A stretch of 51,669 nucleotides of DNA from Gammaproteobacteria bacterium (GCA_030832825.1 JAURIJ010000017.1:1-51669); one strand, 5' to 3'; numbered from the stretch's first letter, positions 41,956 through 51,620 are shown. Notes: a model not told the origin generated them from the letters alone. Numbers and translations: made by a program.

Positions 41956-43158
41956 TCACCCCACTGCCACTAGTGGCACATCCACCACCCGATTGGGCAG
42001 CACCCCCATCACCGACCCCACCGCAAGCGTGGCCACGTTGGACGCATCCAGCAAGGTCTGCGGGGCCAGGTGAGCATAACGCTGTGTGGTTTTAACCTGC
42101 GTGTGCCCAAGAATCTTCTGTACCTCGTACAGGCTACGGCCGTTGTTGATCAGCAAGCTTGCAAAACTGTGGCGCAGATCATGCACACGCACCTCCGGCA
42201 ACCGGGCCTGCTTCCGCGCCGTGTTCCACGAGCAGAATATCGAGACGTAAGGCTTGCCTGTCTTGGGGTTGGCGAATACATGCTCAGTAGACCGGGGGAC
42301 GGAACCCAGCAGGCTCAGCACCCCATCGGAGATCGGCACATGCCGGGGCTTGCCCAGCTTGGTAGTTGGGATGCGCCAGAGCCGGCGCTCCAGATCAAAG
42401 TCATCCCAGCGAGCATCGAGTACTTCCCGCTTACGAGCACCTGTGAGTATCAGCATCGGCACAATGAACTGCAGCATGGGGTTGTCGCTTTGACACACCG
42501 CTGCATAGAGCTGGCGGGCTTCGTCCTGGCTCAGGTAGCGTTCCTTCTTGTTGTTTTCCGGCATCAGCGGGATATTCTTTGTGGGGTTGTCCTTGACCCC
42601 CGGCACCTCCCAGCGCAGGGCTAGGTTGAATATGAAGCGCAGCATGATGAGTAGGCGGTTGGCAGAGCCTGCTGCAGCACCAGAGGCTTTGCGGTCGAGG
42701 TGTAGCTTGACGATGTCCTGCCGGGTGATGTCGTCCATGTACCGCTTACCCAGGCGAGGCAGCAGGTGATTCTTCAGAATGCTGACATCAGTGCCCCAGC
42801 TACGCTTATAGGTCTTGATGTGCGGAAGGTATTGCTCGTCGATGAACTGAGAGAAGGTGGGGACTTGCTTGGCTGCCGCTTTCTGCTCCAGGGGGTCTTG
42901 CCCCATGATTACCTGCTTGCCTATCTGATCAGCCAGCTTCCTAGCATCCGACAAGGAAATATCGCTGACGCTGCCCAATTTAATTTGGCGAATTCTACCT
43001 CTCGAATCGCGATATCGGCGATAATAAGTCTTTCCACCCGAACAGCGTATTTCGAGCGAGAGGTATTTGGATGCCGTGTCGAAATACTCGATTTTTTTCT
43101 TGTCTTGCGGGCACTTTAAGCTTTGTACAAATTCTGTAGTCAGACGTAATTTCGCCAT
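41956..43158 (-). CDS. tyrosine recombinase/integrase with DUF4102 arm-binding domain
   Basis: 400 residues. N-terminal DUF4102 domain (1-90; YLSLEIRCSGGKTYYRRYRD), SAM-like core-binding domain (100-185), catalytic domain with Arg 242 (TGARKREVL), HDLRH (His 326, Arg 329), His 352 (LGHTQVKTT) and the nucleophile Tyr 361. All catalytic residues are present, so it should be active. It catalyses integration and excision. It diverges from the XRE gene. Confidence 0.95.
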   Translation of the reverse strand: MAKLRLTTEFVQSLKCPQDKKKIEYFDTASKYLSLEIRCSGGKTYYRRYRDSRGRIRQIKLGSVSDISLSDARKLADQIGKQVIMGQDPLEQKAAAKQVPTFSQFIDEQYLPHIKTYKRSWGTDVSILKNHLLPRLGKRYMDDITRQDIVKLHLDRKASGAAAGSANRLLIMLRFIFNLALRWEVPGVKDNPTKNIPLMPENNKKERYLSQDEARQLYAAVCQSDNPMLQFIVPMLILTGARKREVLDARWDDFDLERRLWRIPTTKLGKPRHVPISDGVLSLLGSVPRSTEHVFANPKTGKPYVSIFCSWNTARKQARLPEVRVHDLRHSFASLLINNGRSLYEVQKILGHTQVKTTQRYAHLAPQTLLDASNVATLAVGSVMGVLPNRVVDVPLVAVG

Positions 43159-43230
43159 TTCCTGTCCTCAGGTAATACCTTCACCACCGATAGATTGGAC
43201 TAATAATAGCGTAATAGGATATATACGTCC

Positions 43231-43578
43231 ATGGAAAATACCTTCGATAATGGAAAAATAGCGGTCGGCCTCCGTACGGCCAGAGCGGCAGCTGGCTGGA
43301 ATCAGCAAGAATTTGCAGAACGGATGGGTGTGGCCAAATCCACCGTAGCTCGTATTGAAACGCTTGAGATGGCAGCTCGCGGGGATTTCATTATCAAGGC
43401 GATAAGACTTTTCAGGGACGCTGGTGTCGACATGGACCTTTCTGAGCCTGATGAGATACCAATAAAAATAAGTAAATCAGGTCTTTATACTGCCATAGCC
43501 GCGCTGGGTGACCAAACCAAGCGGCGCAGCGATCGCAAGGCCGGCATAGCTAGCCTGCTGCCTGATGACTCAGAGTGA
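43231..43578 (+). CDS. XRE-family regulator
   Basis: 115 residues from ATG 43231. Helix-turn-helix in 11-55: LRTARAAAGWNQQEFAERMG, AKSTVARIETLE. The C-terminal half is unassigned. Its position, divergent from the integrase, suggests it controls excision or element gene expression. Confidence 0.85.
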   Translation: MENTFDNGKIAVGLRTARAAAGWNQQEFAERMGVAKSTVARIETLEMAARGDFIIKAIRLFRDAGVDMDLSEPDEIPIKISKSGLYTAIAALGDQTKRRSDRKAGIASLLPDDSE

Positions 43579-43741
43579 GATCGGGTAGGCCATTGGGTTG
43601 GTGTTGGGTGATTTACTTAGTTGGACCAGCATCCATGCAGGCCCTGGCCTTTGATAGTCCTTAGGCCCTGCCCGCTCTTTGGGTATTTGTTGGGTTTGAT
43701 GCAAAAATACGGACTATTAGTATCGTATTCGCATAAACAAC

Positions 43742-43747
43742 AAGGAG
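43742..43747 (+). promoter_or_regulatory. orphan ribosome site AAGGAG before the truncated RTX gene
   Basis: AAGGAG followed by TTACA, as in the first S-layer-like gene (AAGGAG, CT, TTACA, A, ATG). Here no start codon follows at normal distance; the next in-frame ATG is 36 bases on. Confidence 0.5.
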
Positions 43748-43783
43748 TTACAGGGCGCGCTAATCAAACCGCTGACTGCAAGT

Positions 43784-46700
43784 ATGAACGCCTTTGCGGG
43801 CGGTGATGCGAACGATATGTTCGACGCTTCCTTGAGCAGCACCGGCGCACAGACACTTGCCTCCGTAGATAATTTGAGCGGTGGAGCCGGCTCAGACGCC
43901 CTGTATGCTGAGATCAGTGGCACGGGCACTTACGCGCCGACCCTTGCCAGCATTGAAACAATACAAGTCTCATCTTCAAACACTGGCACTCTGTCTCTCC
44001 TGAATGCTTCAGGTGTGACCAGCATTGAGGCAACTGGATCATCCAATGCGACGACCTTCAGCAATATCGGCTCCGCTTCCGGTCTGACCTTGAAAGTAAG
44101 CAACACTGCACAGAACGCCACGTTTGGGTTTACCACGGCTGCTGTCGCCGGAACCGCCGACGCCGTGGCGCTCGAGCTGTCTAACGTTACTGCCGGCACT
44201 GTCACCGTCGCTGGCGTTGAGACTATCAACATCACTTCCAAAGACAGCGCGAACACCATTACTGGATCAGGATTAGCCGCTGCAACTTTGAATGCCTCGG
44301 GTGCTGTAGCGCTCACTCTCGGGACTCTTAGCACAAGCACTCGCACTCTTAACGGTTCGAACATGACTGCCGCGCTGAGTGCTACGGGTGGCAATACAAC
44401 CTCAGTAACCATCACAGGTGGTACTGGAAACGACGCCCTTTCTGGCGCTGCCGGTAACGACGTCATCTCTGGTGGCGACGGCTCCGATGCAATTACAGCG
44501 GGAGCCGGCAACGACAGTCTCGCGGGCGGTGCAGGCGCTGATACCTTTACGCTGGCTGGAAACCTGACCTCTGCCGATACGATTAATGGTGGTGATGGCA
44601 CGGACGTGCTGTCAGTAACAGCTGCGGTAGCCGCCGGGGACGCTGCGAATGTTTCCTCGATCGAAACGCTGAGCACCTCACTTACAGCGGCGAGCCAAGA
44701 CCTTTCAGTCTTCACAGGAACGACTCTGACAAGAGTCACATTGTCGGGCACTGGTGCCGATGCTGGAGCAACAAATGCATCTGCAAGTGTCGCAACACTT
44801 GCTGTTTCTGGCGCTGCGCCTGCGAACGTCTCATTCTCCAGGGCCGTAGACACCTCGGCAGACTCTCTCGCGGTAATCTTGGGGACAACCTCCGCCGCGA
44901 CTGCTATTACTGCATTGACGGCTAACAACGAAGAGAGCCTTTCGTTCTCTGCGCTAACTGATGCGTCATCAATAGCAACGCTCAATGCTGCAGACGCAAC
45001 CTCAATCACTGTAACGGGTTCAAAAAGCTTCACCATTACTAACCCTGTTTTCGGCACAACAGGAATTACTTCAGTGAACGCCAGTGCCGCGACCGGCAAC
45101 GTTGACATCGACATCACTGGGAATACCGTTGCAGCGACAGTGCAGGGCGGTTCCGGCAACGACACCTTAACAGGTGGAGCTGGAAACGACGACATCACCG
45201 GGGGTTCCGGAAATGACAGCCTTGTAGGCGATGGTGGTAATGATACGATCAGTGGCGGCACAGGTAACGACGCAATCACTGGTGGCTCAGGCAATGACGT
45301 GCTTACCGGTGGTGATGGCAATGACAGCATTACGTCAGGTGCAGGTGTTGACAACATCGACGGTGGCGCTGGTAACGACACCTTCACATTCGCTTCGGGT
45401 GATATAGCGTCCACAGATGTTATCACTGGTGGCGAAGGCACCGACACTGCAAACATCACTACAGGAGCAGCTGTTTCAGGCACGCTTACAAGCATCGAGA
45501 ACATCGATATTGAGTTCACTGCCTCTGTTACAGCAACTGCTACTGGGTGGGGCGCCGTTGAGACCCTGACTTTGGGGTCTAATGGCGCATTCACTGCTAC
45601 TGTCAGCAGCTTGAGATCCGGTGTCTCGGTTGTCATTGATGACGCTGATAACGATACCAACGTCATTGATACTGTTGCTTCCGCCAGCCTCACGATCAAC
45701 GCGCAAGCAACCTTGGCCGGTAGCACTACTATTACAGATGCAACCTCTGTAACCATCACTAACACTAGCGCAGTAGCAGCTGACCTTAACTCGCTGGTTC
45801 TTGACAGTGCCGATACTACGTCGTTGACAGTGACTGGTGGCACTGGCGCCGCTGCTCTTGATGTCGGTGATGTGACAGGCTCTGACGCACTCAGCTCTAT
45901 CGTGATTTCAACTTCCACTGCTGGCAGCACAGCAGTAGTTGGTACTGTCGTTACCGCTGCTGCCTTGTCAAGTCTCACCATAAATGCTTCTTACGCTGAC
46001 GCCTCTATTGACGCGATTGGAGCAACGTCTCGTGCGGACGACCTGGCAACAATCACTGTCACAGCATCCAATGGCGCAACAGCCGACCTTAATGACATCA
46101 CCGCTGATACGCTGGATAACACGACAGATCTTGATCAGACCATTTCGCTTACTGCGAATACCGCCTCCACTGTTACCTTTGATGACATCGTCAATACCTA
46201 CGGCAACCAGGTAGTAACCCTGAATGGCGCAGGCGCCATTACACAAGGTAACGCAGGATCAGGCGGCCTCGTTGGTGTCGATGTGACTGTCAACAACAAT
46301 GGAAGCGGTGCTCAAACCATTCTAGGCGTAACAGCATCCGATGACGTTGCAATCAATGCTGCAAACGGCGGGGCTGTAGCATATACAACAGTGACTACAG
46401 GTACAGCCGCTGGCAATGACCTCACCGTCACCGCATCAGGTTCATCAACACTTACGTTAACAACCTTGGCAGCCTCGGCTGGAACAACCGTTGTCAATGG
46501 TGCATCGGCGAGCGGCGCGATTAGTATTGGAACAAACAATCGTACAGGCGCGATGACCCTTGTTGGCGGCTCGGGAAACGATTCGCTGGATGGTGGCACA
46601 GGGAATGACTCGCTGGTTGGCAACGCAGGGAACGATTCACTCGTTGGCGCTGGCGGCAACGATACAATCCTGGGTGGCGACGGCAACGATAGTATTGATG

Positions 46701-48493
46701 TTTCGGGCGCAGCAGGAGCGGTAAGCATAGATGGTGGCGCCGGAAATGACACCCTGACTTTGGGCGCGTTCCTTGGATCAACAGACTCGATCGACGGTGG
46801 CGCCGGAACAGATACAGCAACGTTCACGATCGCAACGACAACGTCCGCAGCACTGACTAACGTTGAAGCTGCGACGATTACATTCAACGCCGGGGGCGCT
46901 TTTAACGCTGGAAGCTCTGCATCCTTGGCAACTATAAACTTAGTTGGAGTAACAACAAATCCTGCCATTGTAACGAACATCGCTAGTGGGACGACCGTGA
47001 CAAACACTGCCGATGAAGCGGAAACGATTACCCTCGACACGGCGGCCGGGGCCAGCCTCACTGTTAACCTGCGGGAGACGGCGGCTAATGCTCTGACCAT
47101 AACTGACGCGGCAACGGTGAACATCAATGCCACTAGTACAGCCGTCACCGCCGGAGTTGGCAACGTAGTCCTGGACGCATCTGATACAACTGCCCTGAAC
47201 ATTACAGGTGCAGCTGGAGCCCTTGCACTATCAGTTGGCGCGGTAACAGGCACTACAGCTTTGTCTGCGGTAACTGTTACCACATCAACTGCATCGGGAA
47301 CGGCTGCAGCAACGACGATCGCGGATGCAACGGCGCTGACGTCACTGACAATCAACGCGGTCAATGCAAACGCTGGGGTAACTGACGTCGGTGGTGGAGT
47401 TGGAACAGCGGGTAATGTTTTGTCATCAGTATCTCTGTCTGCTACTGGCACGACTGCTTCGACAGCGTCAGTAGGTACAATCACGGCAGATACGACAGAC
47501 TCAACCACCGACAACGTCATGACGTTAACGGCAACTGTTAACTCAGTAGGCCTCATAACGGCCACGTCTATTGTCAACACCTACGGTGTGATTAATGGAA
47601 CGATCTCCTCTGACAACACCACAGCCAATGCAATAAATATCGGCAATCTTGGTGCTGAAGATATCACCTTGACTGTTTCGGGCGCCGGCGACGTTACAAT
47701 TGGAGCGCTGGACGCTAAAACCGGTACTGGAGATGACATTGTGATTACCGCCTCAGGCACTGGCGACCACAGTTACCTGAATATTGATGCATCCGATGAC
47801 GTAACAATCAATGCTTCTGGTGTTAGTGGTTCAGGCACGATCACAATTGTCCTTGACGATGTGGCGGGCCAGGCGACTATTACTACCGGAAGTGGTGCAG
47901 CAACGATCACAACGGCAGATGCAACTGATTTAGATGGTGCCACCACTATTACCCTTGGTGCAGCGAACGGAGTAACTGATACGATCAATCTCAATGCTAC
48001 AGCTTCTGCAGCCGTAACGTTGAGTAATTTTGAATATGGTACTTCCGGAACCGACATCATCAATATCTCAAATGTTGGCGCTGGTAAAACTATTGTCGAG
48101 GCGGGTGATCAGGCCACAGCCACAGGAAACGAAGCCTCGTTAACGCTTAGTGCTGCTGTGACAGGAACACTCGACCTGGGCACACTCGCTGCTGGCGTTG
48201 AAGCACTGTTAATAGGCGGTGATTGGGCGCTGCCGAGCATGCTGGCAACAGCATTGGCAACTGGTGGGACGCATGAGCTTACCGTCAATGGTGCGTTGGC
48301 TACCACTGAAGCTTTGTTAGTTATCTGGGACGATGGTACAAATTCGTACCTCGGAAAACTCACAAGCGCCAACACCGTTGCAAATGATGCCAAGATCTTG
48401 GCAGCAGACGTCTCACTCACGACACTTGTAACGCTTGTTGGGGTCGCTGATTCGTCTACTCTTAGTGGTGCTGACTTTGCTCTGGTAGCGTAA
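43784..48493 (+). CDS. second large RTX/S-layer-like protein, apparently 5'-truncated
   Basis: 1569 residues from ATG 43784; the frame is open back to 43721. The start region LTASMNAFAGGDANDMFDASLS aligns with the part of the first RTX protein just after its Ala/Pro linker (LTANLDDVKGGAANDKFTGLLS), so the ~185-residue N-terminal domain is missing. Three blocks of calcium-binding nonapeptides lie at about residues 210-275, 452-535 and 926-1010, separated by Thr/Ala/Val-rich beta regions. The C-terminal tail resembles that of the first protein and may still direct secretion. Whether it is translated is uncertain, as no ribosome site lies close to ATG 43784. Confidence 0.75.
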   Translation: MNAFAGGDANDMFDASLSSTGAQTLASVDNLSGGAGSDALYAEISGTGTYAPTLASIETIQVSSSNTGTLSLLNASGVTSIEATGSSNATTFSNIGSASGLTLKVSNTAQNATFGFTTAAVAGTADAVALELSNVTAGTVTVAGVETINITSKDSANTITGSGLAAATLNASGAVALTLGTLSTSTRTLNGSNMTAALSATGGNTTSVTITGGTGNDALSGAAGNDVISGGDGSDAITAGAGNDSLAGGAGADTFTLAGNLTSADTINGGDGTDVLSVTAAVAAGDAANVSSIETLSTSLTAASQDLSVFTGTTLTRVTLSGTGADAGATNASASVATLAVSGAAPANVSFSRAVDTSADSLAVILGTTSAATAITALTANNEESLSFSALTDASSIATLNAADATSITVTGSKSFTITNPVFGTTGITSVNASAATGNVDIDITGNTVAATVQGGSGNDTLTGGAGNDDITGGSGNDSLVGDGGNDTISGGTGNDAITGGSGNDVLTGGDGNDSITSGAGVDNIDGGAGNDTFTFASGDIASTDVITGGEGTDTANITTGAAVSGTLTSIENIDIEFTASVTATATGWGAVETLTLGSNGAFTATVSSLRSGVSVVIDDADNDTNVIDTVASASLTINAQATLAGSTTITDATSVTITNTSAVAADLNSLVLDSADTTSLTVTGGTGAAALDVGDVTGSDALSSIVISTSTAGSTAVVGTVVTAAALSSLTINASYADASIDAIGATSRADDLATITVTASNGATADLNDITADTLDNTTDLDQTISLTANTASTVTFDDIVNTYGNQVVTLNGAGAITQGNAGSGGLVGVDVTVNNNGSGAQTILGVTASDDVAINAANGGAVAYTTVTTGTAAGNDLTVTASGSSTLTLTTLAASAGTTVVNGASASGAISIGTNNRTGAMTLVGGSGNDSLDGGTGNDSLVGNAGNDSLVGAGGNDTILGGDGNDSIDVSGAAGAVSIDGGAGNDTLTLGAFLGSTDSIDGGAGTDTATFTIATTTSAALTNVEAATITFNAGGAFNAGSSASLATINLVGVTTNPAIVTNIASGTTVTNTADEAETITLDTAAGASLTVNLRETAANALTITDAATVNINATSTAVTAGVGNVVLDASDTTALNITGAAGALALSVGAVTGTTALSAVTVTTSTASGTAAATTIADATALTSLTINAVNANAGVTDVGGGVGTAGNVLSSVSLSATGTTASTASVGTITADTTDSTTDNVMTLTATVNSVGLITATSIVNTYGVINGTISSDNTTANAINIGNLGAEDITLTVSGAGDVTIGALDAKTGTGDDIVITASGTGDHSYLNIDASDDVTINASGVSGSGTITIVLDDVAGQATITTGSGAATITTADATDLDGATTITLGAANGVTDTINLNATASAAVTLSNFEYGTSGTDIINISNVGAGKTIVEAGDQATATGNEASLTLSAAVTGTLDLGTLAAGVEALLIGGDWALPSMLATALATGGTHELTVNGALATTEALLVIWDDGTNSYLGKLTSANTVANDAKILAADVSLTTLVTLVGVADSSTLSGADFALVA

Positions 48494-48540
48494 TGCAAAT
48501 GACTGTGCGACCCCATCTTGCGGGTCGCCCTACTTTGAGA

Positions 48541-48571
48541 ACCCACCCCCCAAAAAGGGGGTGGGTTTTTT
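48541..48571 (+). terminator. rho-independent terminator of the second RTX gene
   Basis: Arms ACCCACCCCC (48541-48550) and GGGGGTGGGT (48557-48566), 6-nt loop, then a T-run. 47 bases after the stop codon. Confidence 0.92.
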
Positions 48572-48608
48572 AATTCTACGAAACCATTCTCTTTCCTTAT
48601 CATTTCCT

Positions 48609-49415
48609 ATGAATTTGCATTCCAGCATCCGCCAACAGCTCTCGAGACAACTGGCACTTGATGCCGATGATCGGGCGAGTCTCAACAGCGCCCTTCGTCT
48701 TCTTGCCAAGTGGCGTTCGGTGCTGATTCAGAATACCCTGCTGCAACAACAAGGCACCCGCGTCCTGCAAGGGCCCCTGGCCGGTATGGACTTCCTGCAG
48801 CAGTCAGCCGAGGGCTGCCACATTGCCAAATTGCTTGGCACTTACGAGATGCCCCTTCAGCCACATATAGAGCGGGCGATCGGAATACCATACTCAACAC
48901 TGCTCAACATCGGTTGTGCCGAGGGCTTCTACGCCGTGGGCATGGCCCGGCGAATGCCGACCACGCAGGTGCTCGCCTTCGATGTGGATCCGAATGCCCG
49001 TCAGGTGTGCAGTGATCTGGCCCGCAAGAACCAGGTGGCGCAGCGGGTGACCGTGGGCGGCCTGTTCGCTCACGAGCACTTCGCCGCCTTCGCCAATCAG
49101 TGTGTGCTGCTGATGTGCGACATCGAAGGCGCCGAGCGTGAACTGCTCGATCCCGCACTGGCCCCGGCGCTGCAGAGCATGGACATCATCGTGGAGAGCC
49201 ACGAGTGTCTGGTGCCGGGCATCACAGCGCTGCTGATAGAGCGCTTCAAGCCTACGCACAACATCACCCTGGTGCAGGATGACGGGCAGCGCCAACTCGC
49301 GTCTGCGCCGCCCTGGTTCCTGAACCTCGCCCATCTGGACCAGCTGCTGGCCACGTGGGAGTGGCGCTCCGGGCCCACCCCCTGGCTGGTGATGCAATCA
49401 AAGAGGCGCAGCTGA
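48609..49415 (+). CDS. SAM-dependent methyltransferase
   Basis: 268 residues from ATG 48609; a start at 48561 would lie inside the terminator. The Rossmann-type SAM-binding motif NIGCAEGFYAVG (100-111) is followed by the acidic loop FDVDPNA (124-130) and MCDIEGAERELLD, which resembles FkbM-type methyltransferases. It precedes a glycosyltransferase by one base, so a role in modifying a surface glycan is likely. Confidence 0.8.
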   Translation: MNLHSSIRQQLSRQLALDADDRASLNSALRLLAKWRSVLIQNTLLQQQGTRVLQGPLAGMDFLQQSAEGCHIAKLLGTYEMPLQPHIERAIGIPYSTLLNIGCAEGFYAVGMARRMPTTQVLAFDVDPNARQVCSDLARKNQVAQRVTVGGLFAHEHFAAFANQCVLLMCDIEGAERELLDPALAPALQSMDIIVESHECLVPGITALLIERFKPTHNITLVQDDGQRQLASAPPWFLNLAHLDQLLATWEWRSGPTPWLVMQSKRRS

Positions 49416-49416
49416 C

Positions 49417-51069
49417 ATGAGCGCCTGCCTCTACTACCACCCCGAGGCCTATACCACCAGCGGACCCAAGCTGATGGGCCGCAACGCCGCTGGCGAATCC
49501 TTCTTGCGTGGTTTTCTCACGCACAGCAAGGCGCATGAATTCTGGGTACAGGTGCAGCATGCTGATCACGGCCAGCATTTTGCCAAGACGGCGGAGGCGT
49601 TTGGTCGCGCCCTGTCGGTGAAGGTTGTGGACAAGCGCTCACTCGGAGCGCTGTCGGGGGTGGGTGTGGCCTACCAACCCGGGCCCGGCATCGGCGAACA
49701 CGCCTTTCAGCGAGCCAGCTTCGGTCATGGTGCTTGGAGCCTTTGCGGTATTACCCACACCACCTCCTCGGCGGCCGCCATGGATGCATTGGCTAATCTG
49801 CTGGTGGCACCCGTGCAGCCCTGGGACGCTGTCATCTGCACCTCCAGCGCCGTCAAGGACAATGTGCTACGTGTGCTGCAAGCGCAGGTGGATTATCTGC
49901 AGGCGCGGCTTGGTATCACGCGTACCGTACTGCCGCAGCTGCCAGTGATACCGCTTGGCATCCACACGGCCGACTTTGTCTATACACCTGCACAAAAGGC
50001 CGCTGCGCGCACGGCACTGGGAGCAGGGCCGGACACGCTGGTGGTGCTGTTCATGGGCCGGCTATCGTTCCATGCCAAGGCGCATCCATTGGCGATGTAT
50101 CAGGCACTGGAGGCGGCCGCGCAAACTACCGGCAAGCAAGTGCTGTTGGTGGAGTGCGGCTGGCATGCCAATACACACATAAGCCAGGCGTATGCCACGG
50201 CCGCAGGTCTGGCTTGCCCCAGCGTGCGTGTACTTACCTTGGACGGCCGCGAGGCCCAACAGCGGCTGCATGCATGGGCCGGGGCGGATGTGTTTTGCTC
50301 GTTGTCGGACAATATCCAGGAGACCTTTGGCATTGTGCCCATCGAAGCCATGGCGGCGGGCTTGCCGGTGGTGGTGTCAGACTGGGACGGCTACAAGGAC
50401 ACTGTGCGCCATGGTATCGACGGTTTCCGCATTCCCACCCTCATGCCGGGCGCAGGCCTTGGTAGCGATCTGGCACTTCGTCACGCCCTTGAAGTCGATA
50501 CCTACGATATGTACTGCGGCCATGCCTGCTCACTGGTAGCGGTGGATACAGAAGCGGCAACAACCGCCTTCACCCGGCTCTTGGAATCTCCGCAGCTTAG
50601 ACAGCAGATGGGCGAGGCGGGCCGGCAGCGGGCAACACAGGTTTACGACTGGGCGGTGATCATCCCACAGTACGAAGCTCTATGGGCGCAGCTTACCGAA
50701 ATTCGCAAGGCGCAGTCGCCGAGCCTGAAACCACTACCGCATCCCTGGCCGGCGCGCATGGATCCATTTTATTCGTTTGCCAGTTATCCGACCCGCGTTC
50801 TGTACCAGGACATGGTATTGAGCTTGGTCGATGCCGACCTTGGTAATGCTACCCGCCGCTTGGCGCAGTATCGCCAACTGGCCATGGTGAATTTTGCCAA
50901 GGTGGTACTTCCGAATGAAGACGAGTGTCAGGCGATACTGACGAACCTGGCTCAATCATCGCAGACTGCGGGCAATCTTGTGCAGGGCTTGCCAGCCTAT
51001 AGGCAGGCTTTCGTGTTTCGGTCGCTGGTGTGGTTGGTGAAGATAGGCATGCTCAAGGCAGGCAAATGA
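49417..51069 (+). CDS. glycosyltransferase family 4/GT-B type
   Basis: 550 residues from ATG 49417. GT-B fold: donor-site motif VLFMGRLSFHAKAHP (about 210-224), then ETFGIVPIEAMAAGLPVVVS (about 302-321) with the paired Glu residues of retaining glycosyltransferases. About 90 extra C-terminal residues of unknown role. It overlaps the following broken glycosyltransferase by ATGA. It probably builds the surface polysaccharide exported by the Wzm/Wzt system. Confidence 0.85.
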   Translation: MSACLYYHPEAYTTSGPKLMGRNAAGESFLRGFLTHSKAHEFWVQVQHADHGQHFAKTAEAFGRALSVKVVDKRSLGALSGVGVAYQPGPGIGEHAFQRASFGHGAWSLCGITHTTSSAAAMDALANLLVAPVQPWDAVICTSSAVKDNVLRVLQAQVDYLQARLGITRTVLPQLPVIPLGIHTADFVYTPAQKAAARTALGAGPDTLVVLFMGRLSFHAKAHPLAMYQALEAAAQTTGKQVLLVECGWHANTHISQAYATAAGLACPSVRVLTLDGREAQQRLHAWAGADVFCSLSDNIQETFGIVPIEAMAAGLPVVVSDWDGYKDTVRHGIDGFRIPTLMPGAGLGSDLALRHALEVDTYDMYCGHACSLVAVDTEAATTAFTRLLESPQLRQQMGEAGRQRATQVYDWAVIIPQYEALWAQLTEIRKAQSPSLKPLPHPWPARMDPFYSFASYPTRVLYQDMVLSLVDADLGNATRRLAQYRQLAMVNFAKVVLPNEDECQAILTNLAQSSQTAGNLVQGLPAYRQAFVFRSLVWLVKIGMLKAGK

Positions 51070-51161
51070 GCCTCCTCTTTATCCAGCAGAACTTCTCCGG
51101 GCAGCTCAAGTTCCTGGCCCCTGCGCTGGTGTGTAATAACCCAGCACTTTCTGCATAGGTC
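51066..51161 (+). pseudogene. glycosyltransferase start, truncated by insertion-sequence remnant
   Basis: ATG 51066 overlaps the previous stop. The first residues MSLLFIQQNFSGQLKFLAPAL match the start of many GT4 glycosyltransferases (LFIHQNFPGQFKHLAPAL type). After about 22 residues homology stops and the frame ends at a TAG at 51159. The rest of the gene is absent. Confidence 0.75.
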
Positions 51162-51250
51162 AGGCCGTTAATGCACATGCATGTGACGTGCCCTGCTATT
51201 TCCGGAGCAGTTAAAACTTCAGAGTATGGCTCCCTGAATCGAGGTGAGTC

Positions 51251-51423
51251 ATGAAAAAGAGTCGATTTACGGAAGAGCAGATCGTCAAGATGCTGCGCGA
51301 GGCTGACCGCACATCAGTGGCTGCGGTGTCCAAGGCCAACGGGGGTCAGCGAGTAAAGCATCTAGGCTTGGCGCAAGCAGTTTCGAGGTATGGCCGTTGA
51401 TGAGGCTCGCAGACTGCGGCTAT
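51251..51423 (+). pseudogene. IS3-family OrfA remnant
   Basis: MKKSRFTEEQIVKMLREAD is the typical start of an IS3-family OrfA. The frame then shifts at a G-run near 51342-51346; in the next frame VSE*SI*AWRKQF, GMAVDEARRLR continues the OrfA pattern with two stop codons. No OrfB follows, so the element is dead and truncated. Confidence 0.8.
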
Positions 51424-51589
51424 TTACGCCGTGGAACTCCCATTACGAAAGCCACTATTTTATGGGAGGCTTACAAGGTTTATGTAAACAGCTTAAGTTT
51501 CCGTAAGCCAATTTCGCCGGCCTGTCTGTCCGCAGCAACTGAGCATGCTTTTCCCGCTGGCACTGCAGGTAGTCAAGTTGTTTGCTCAG

Positions 51590-51620
51590 CCTTGCCGAGC
51601 CCGCGCGGGGCTCGGCAAGG
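51590..51620. terminator. 13-bp hairpin near the right end
   Basis: Perfect arms CCTTGCCGAGCCC (51590-51602) and GGGCTCGGCAAGG (51608-51620), 5-nt loop. It lies 15 bases past the stop of the minus-strand gene at the end, so likely its terminator, although no T-run follows. Confidence 0.6.

Larger units (their letters stand above)
37441..43740. mobile_element. satellite-like integrative element (approximate borders)
   Basis: About 6.3 kb between two RTX genes that carries only mobile-element functions: repeat region, primase/helicase, HGG-motif phage protein, toxin-antitoxin, tyrosine integrase and XRE regulator. No capsid, tail or terminase genes. Integrase diverging from an XRE gene, plus a primase, recalls phage-inducible islands and other satellites. 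No tRNA and no flanking direct repeat were found, so the borders are set by the last host feature on the left (terminator) and the RTX fragment on the right. Confidence 0.6.

Noticed and set aside
43579-43783. Search for an attachment-site duplicate shared with 37356-38079
   Set aside because: No direct repeat longer than a few bases was found by eye, so the element borders remain open.
45130-45400. Possible CRISPR-like or satellite repeats
   Set aside because: The periodicity is 27 bases in frame and codes for GGxGNDxxx nonapeptides, so it is RTX coding repetition without spacers.
43930-45981. 683-codon minus-strand frame opposite the second RTX gene
   Set aside because: Repetitive Thr/Ala codons leave the complementary strand open. 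The product is low-complexity Val/Ser/Pro.
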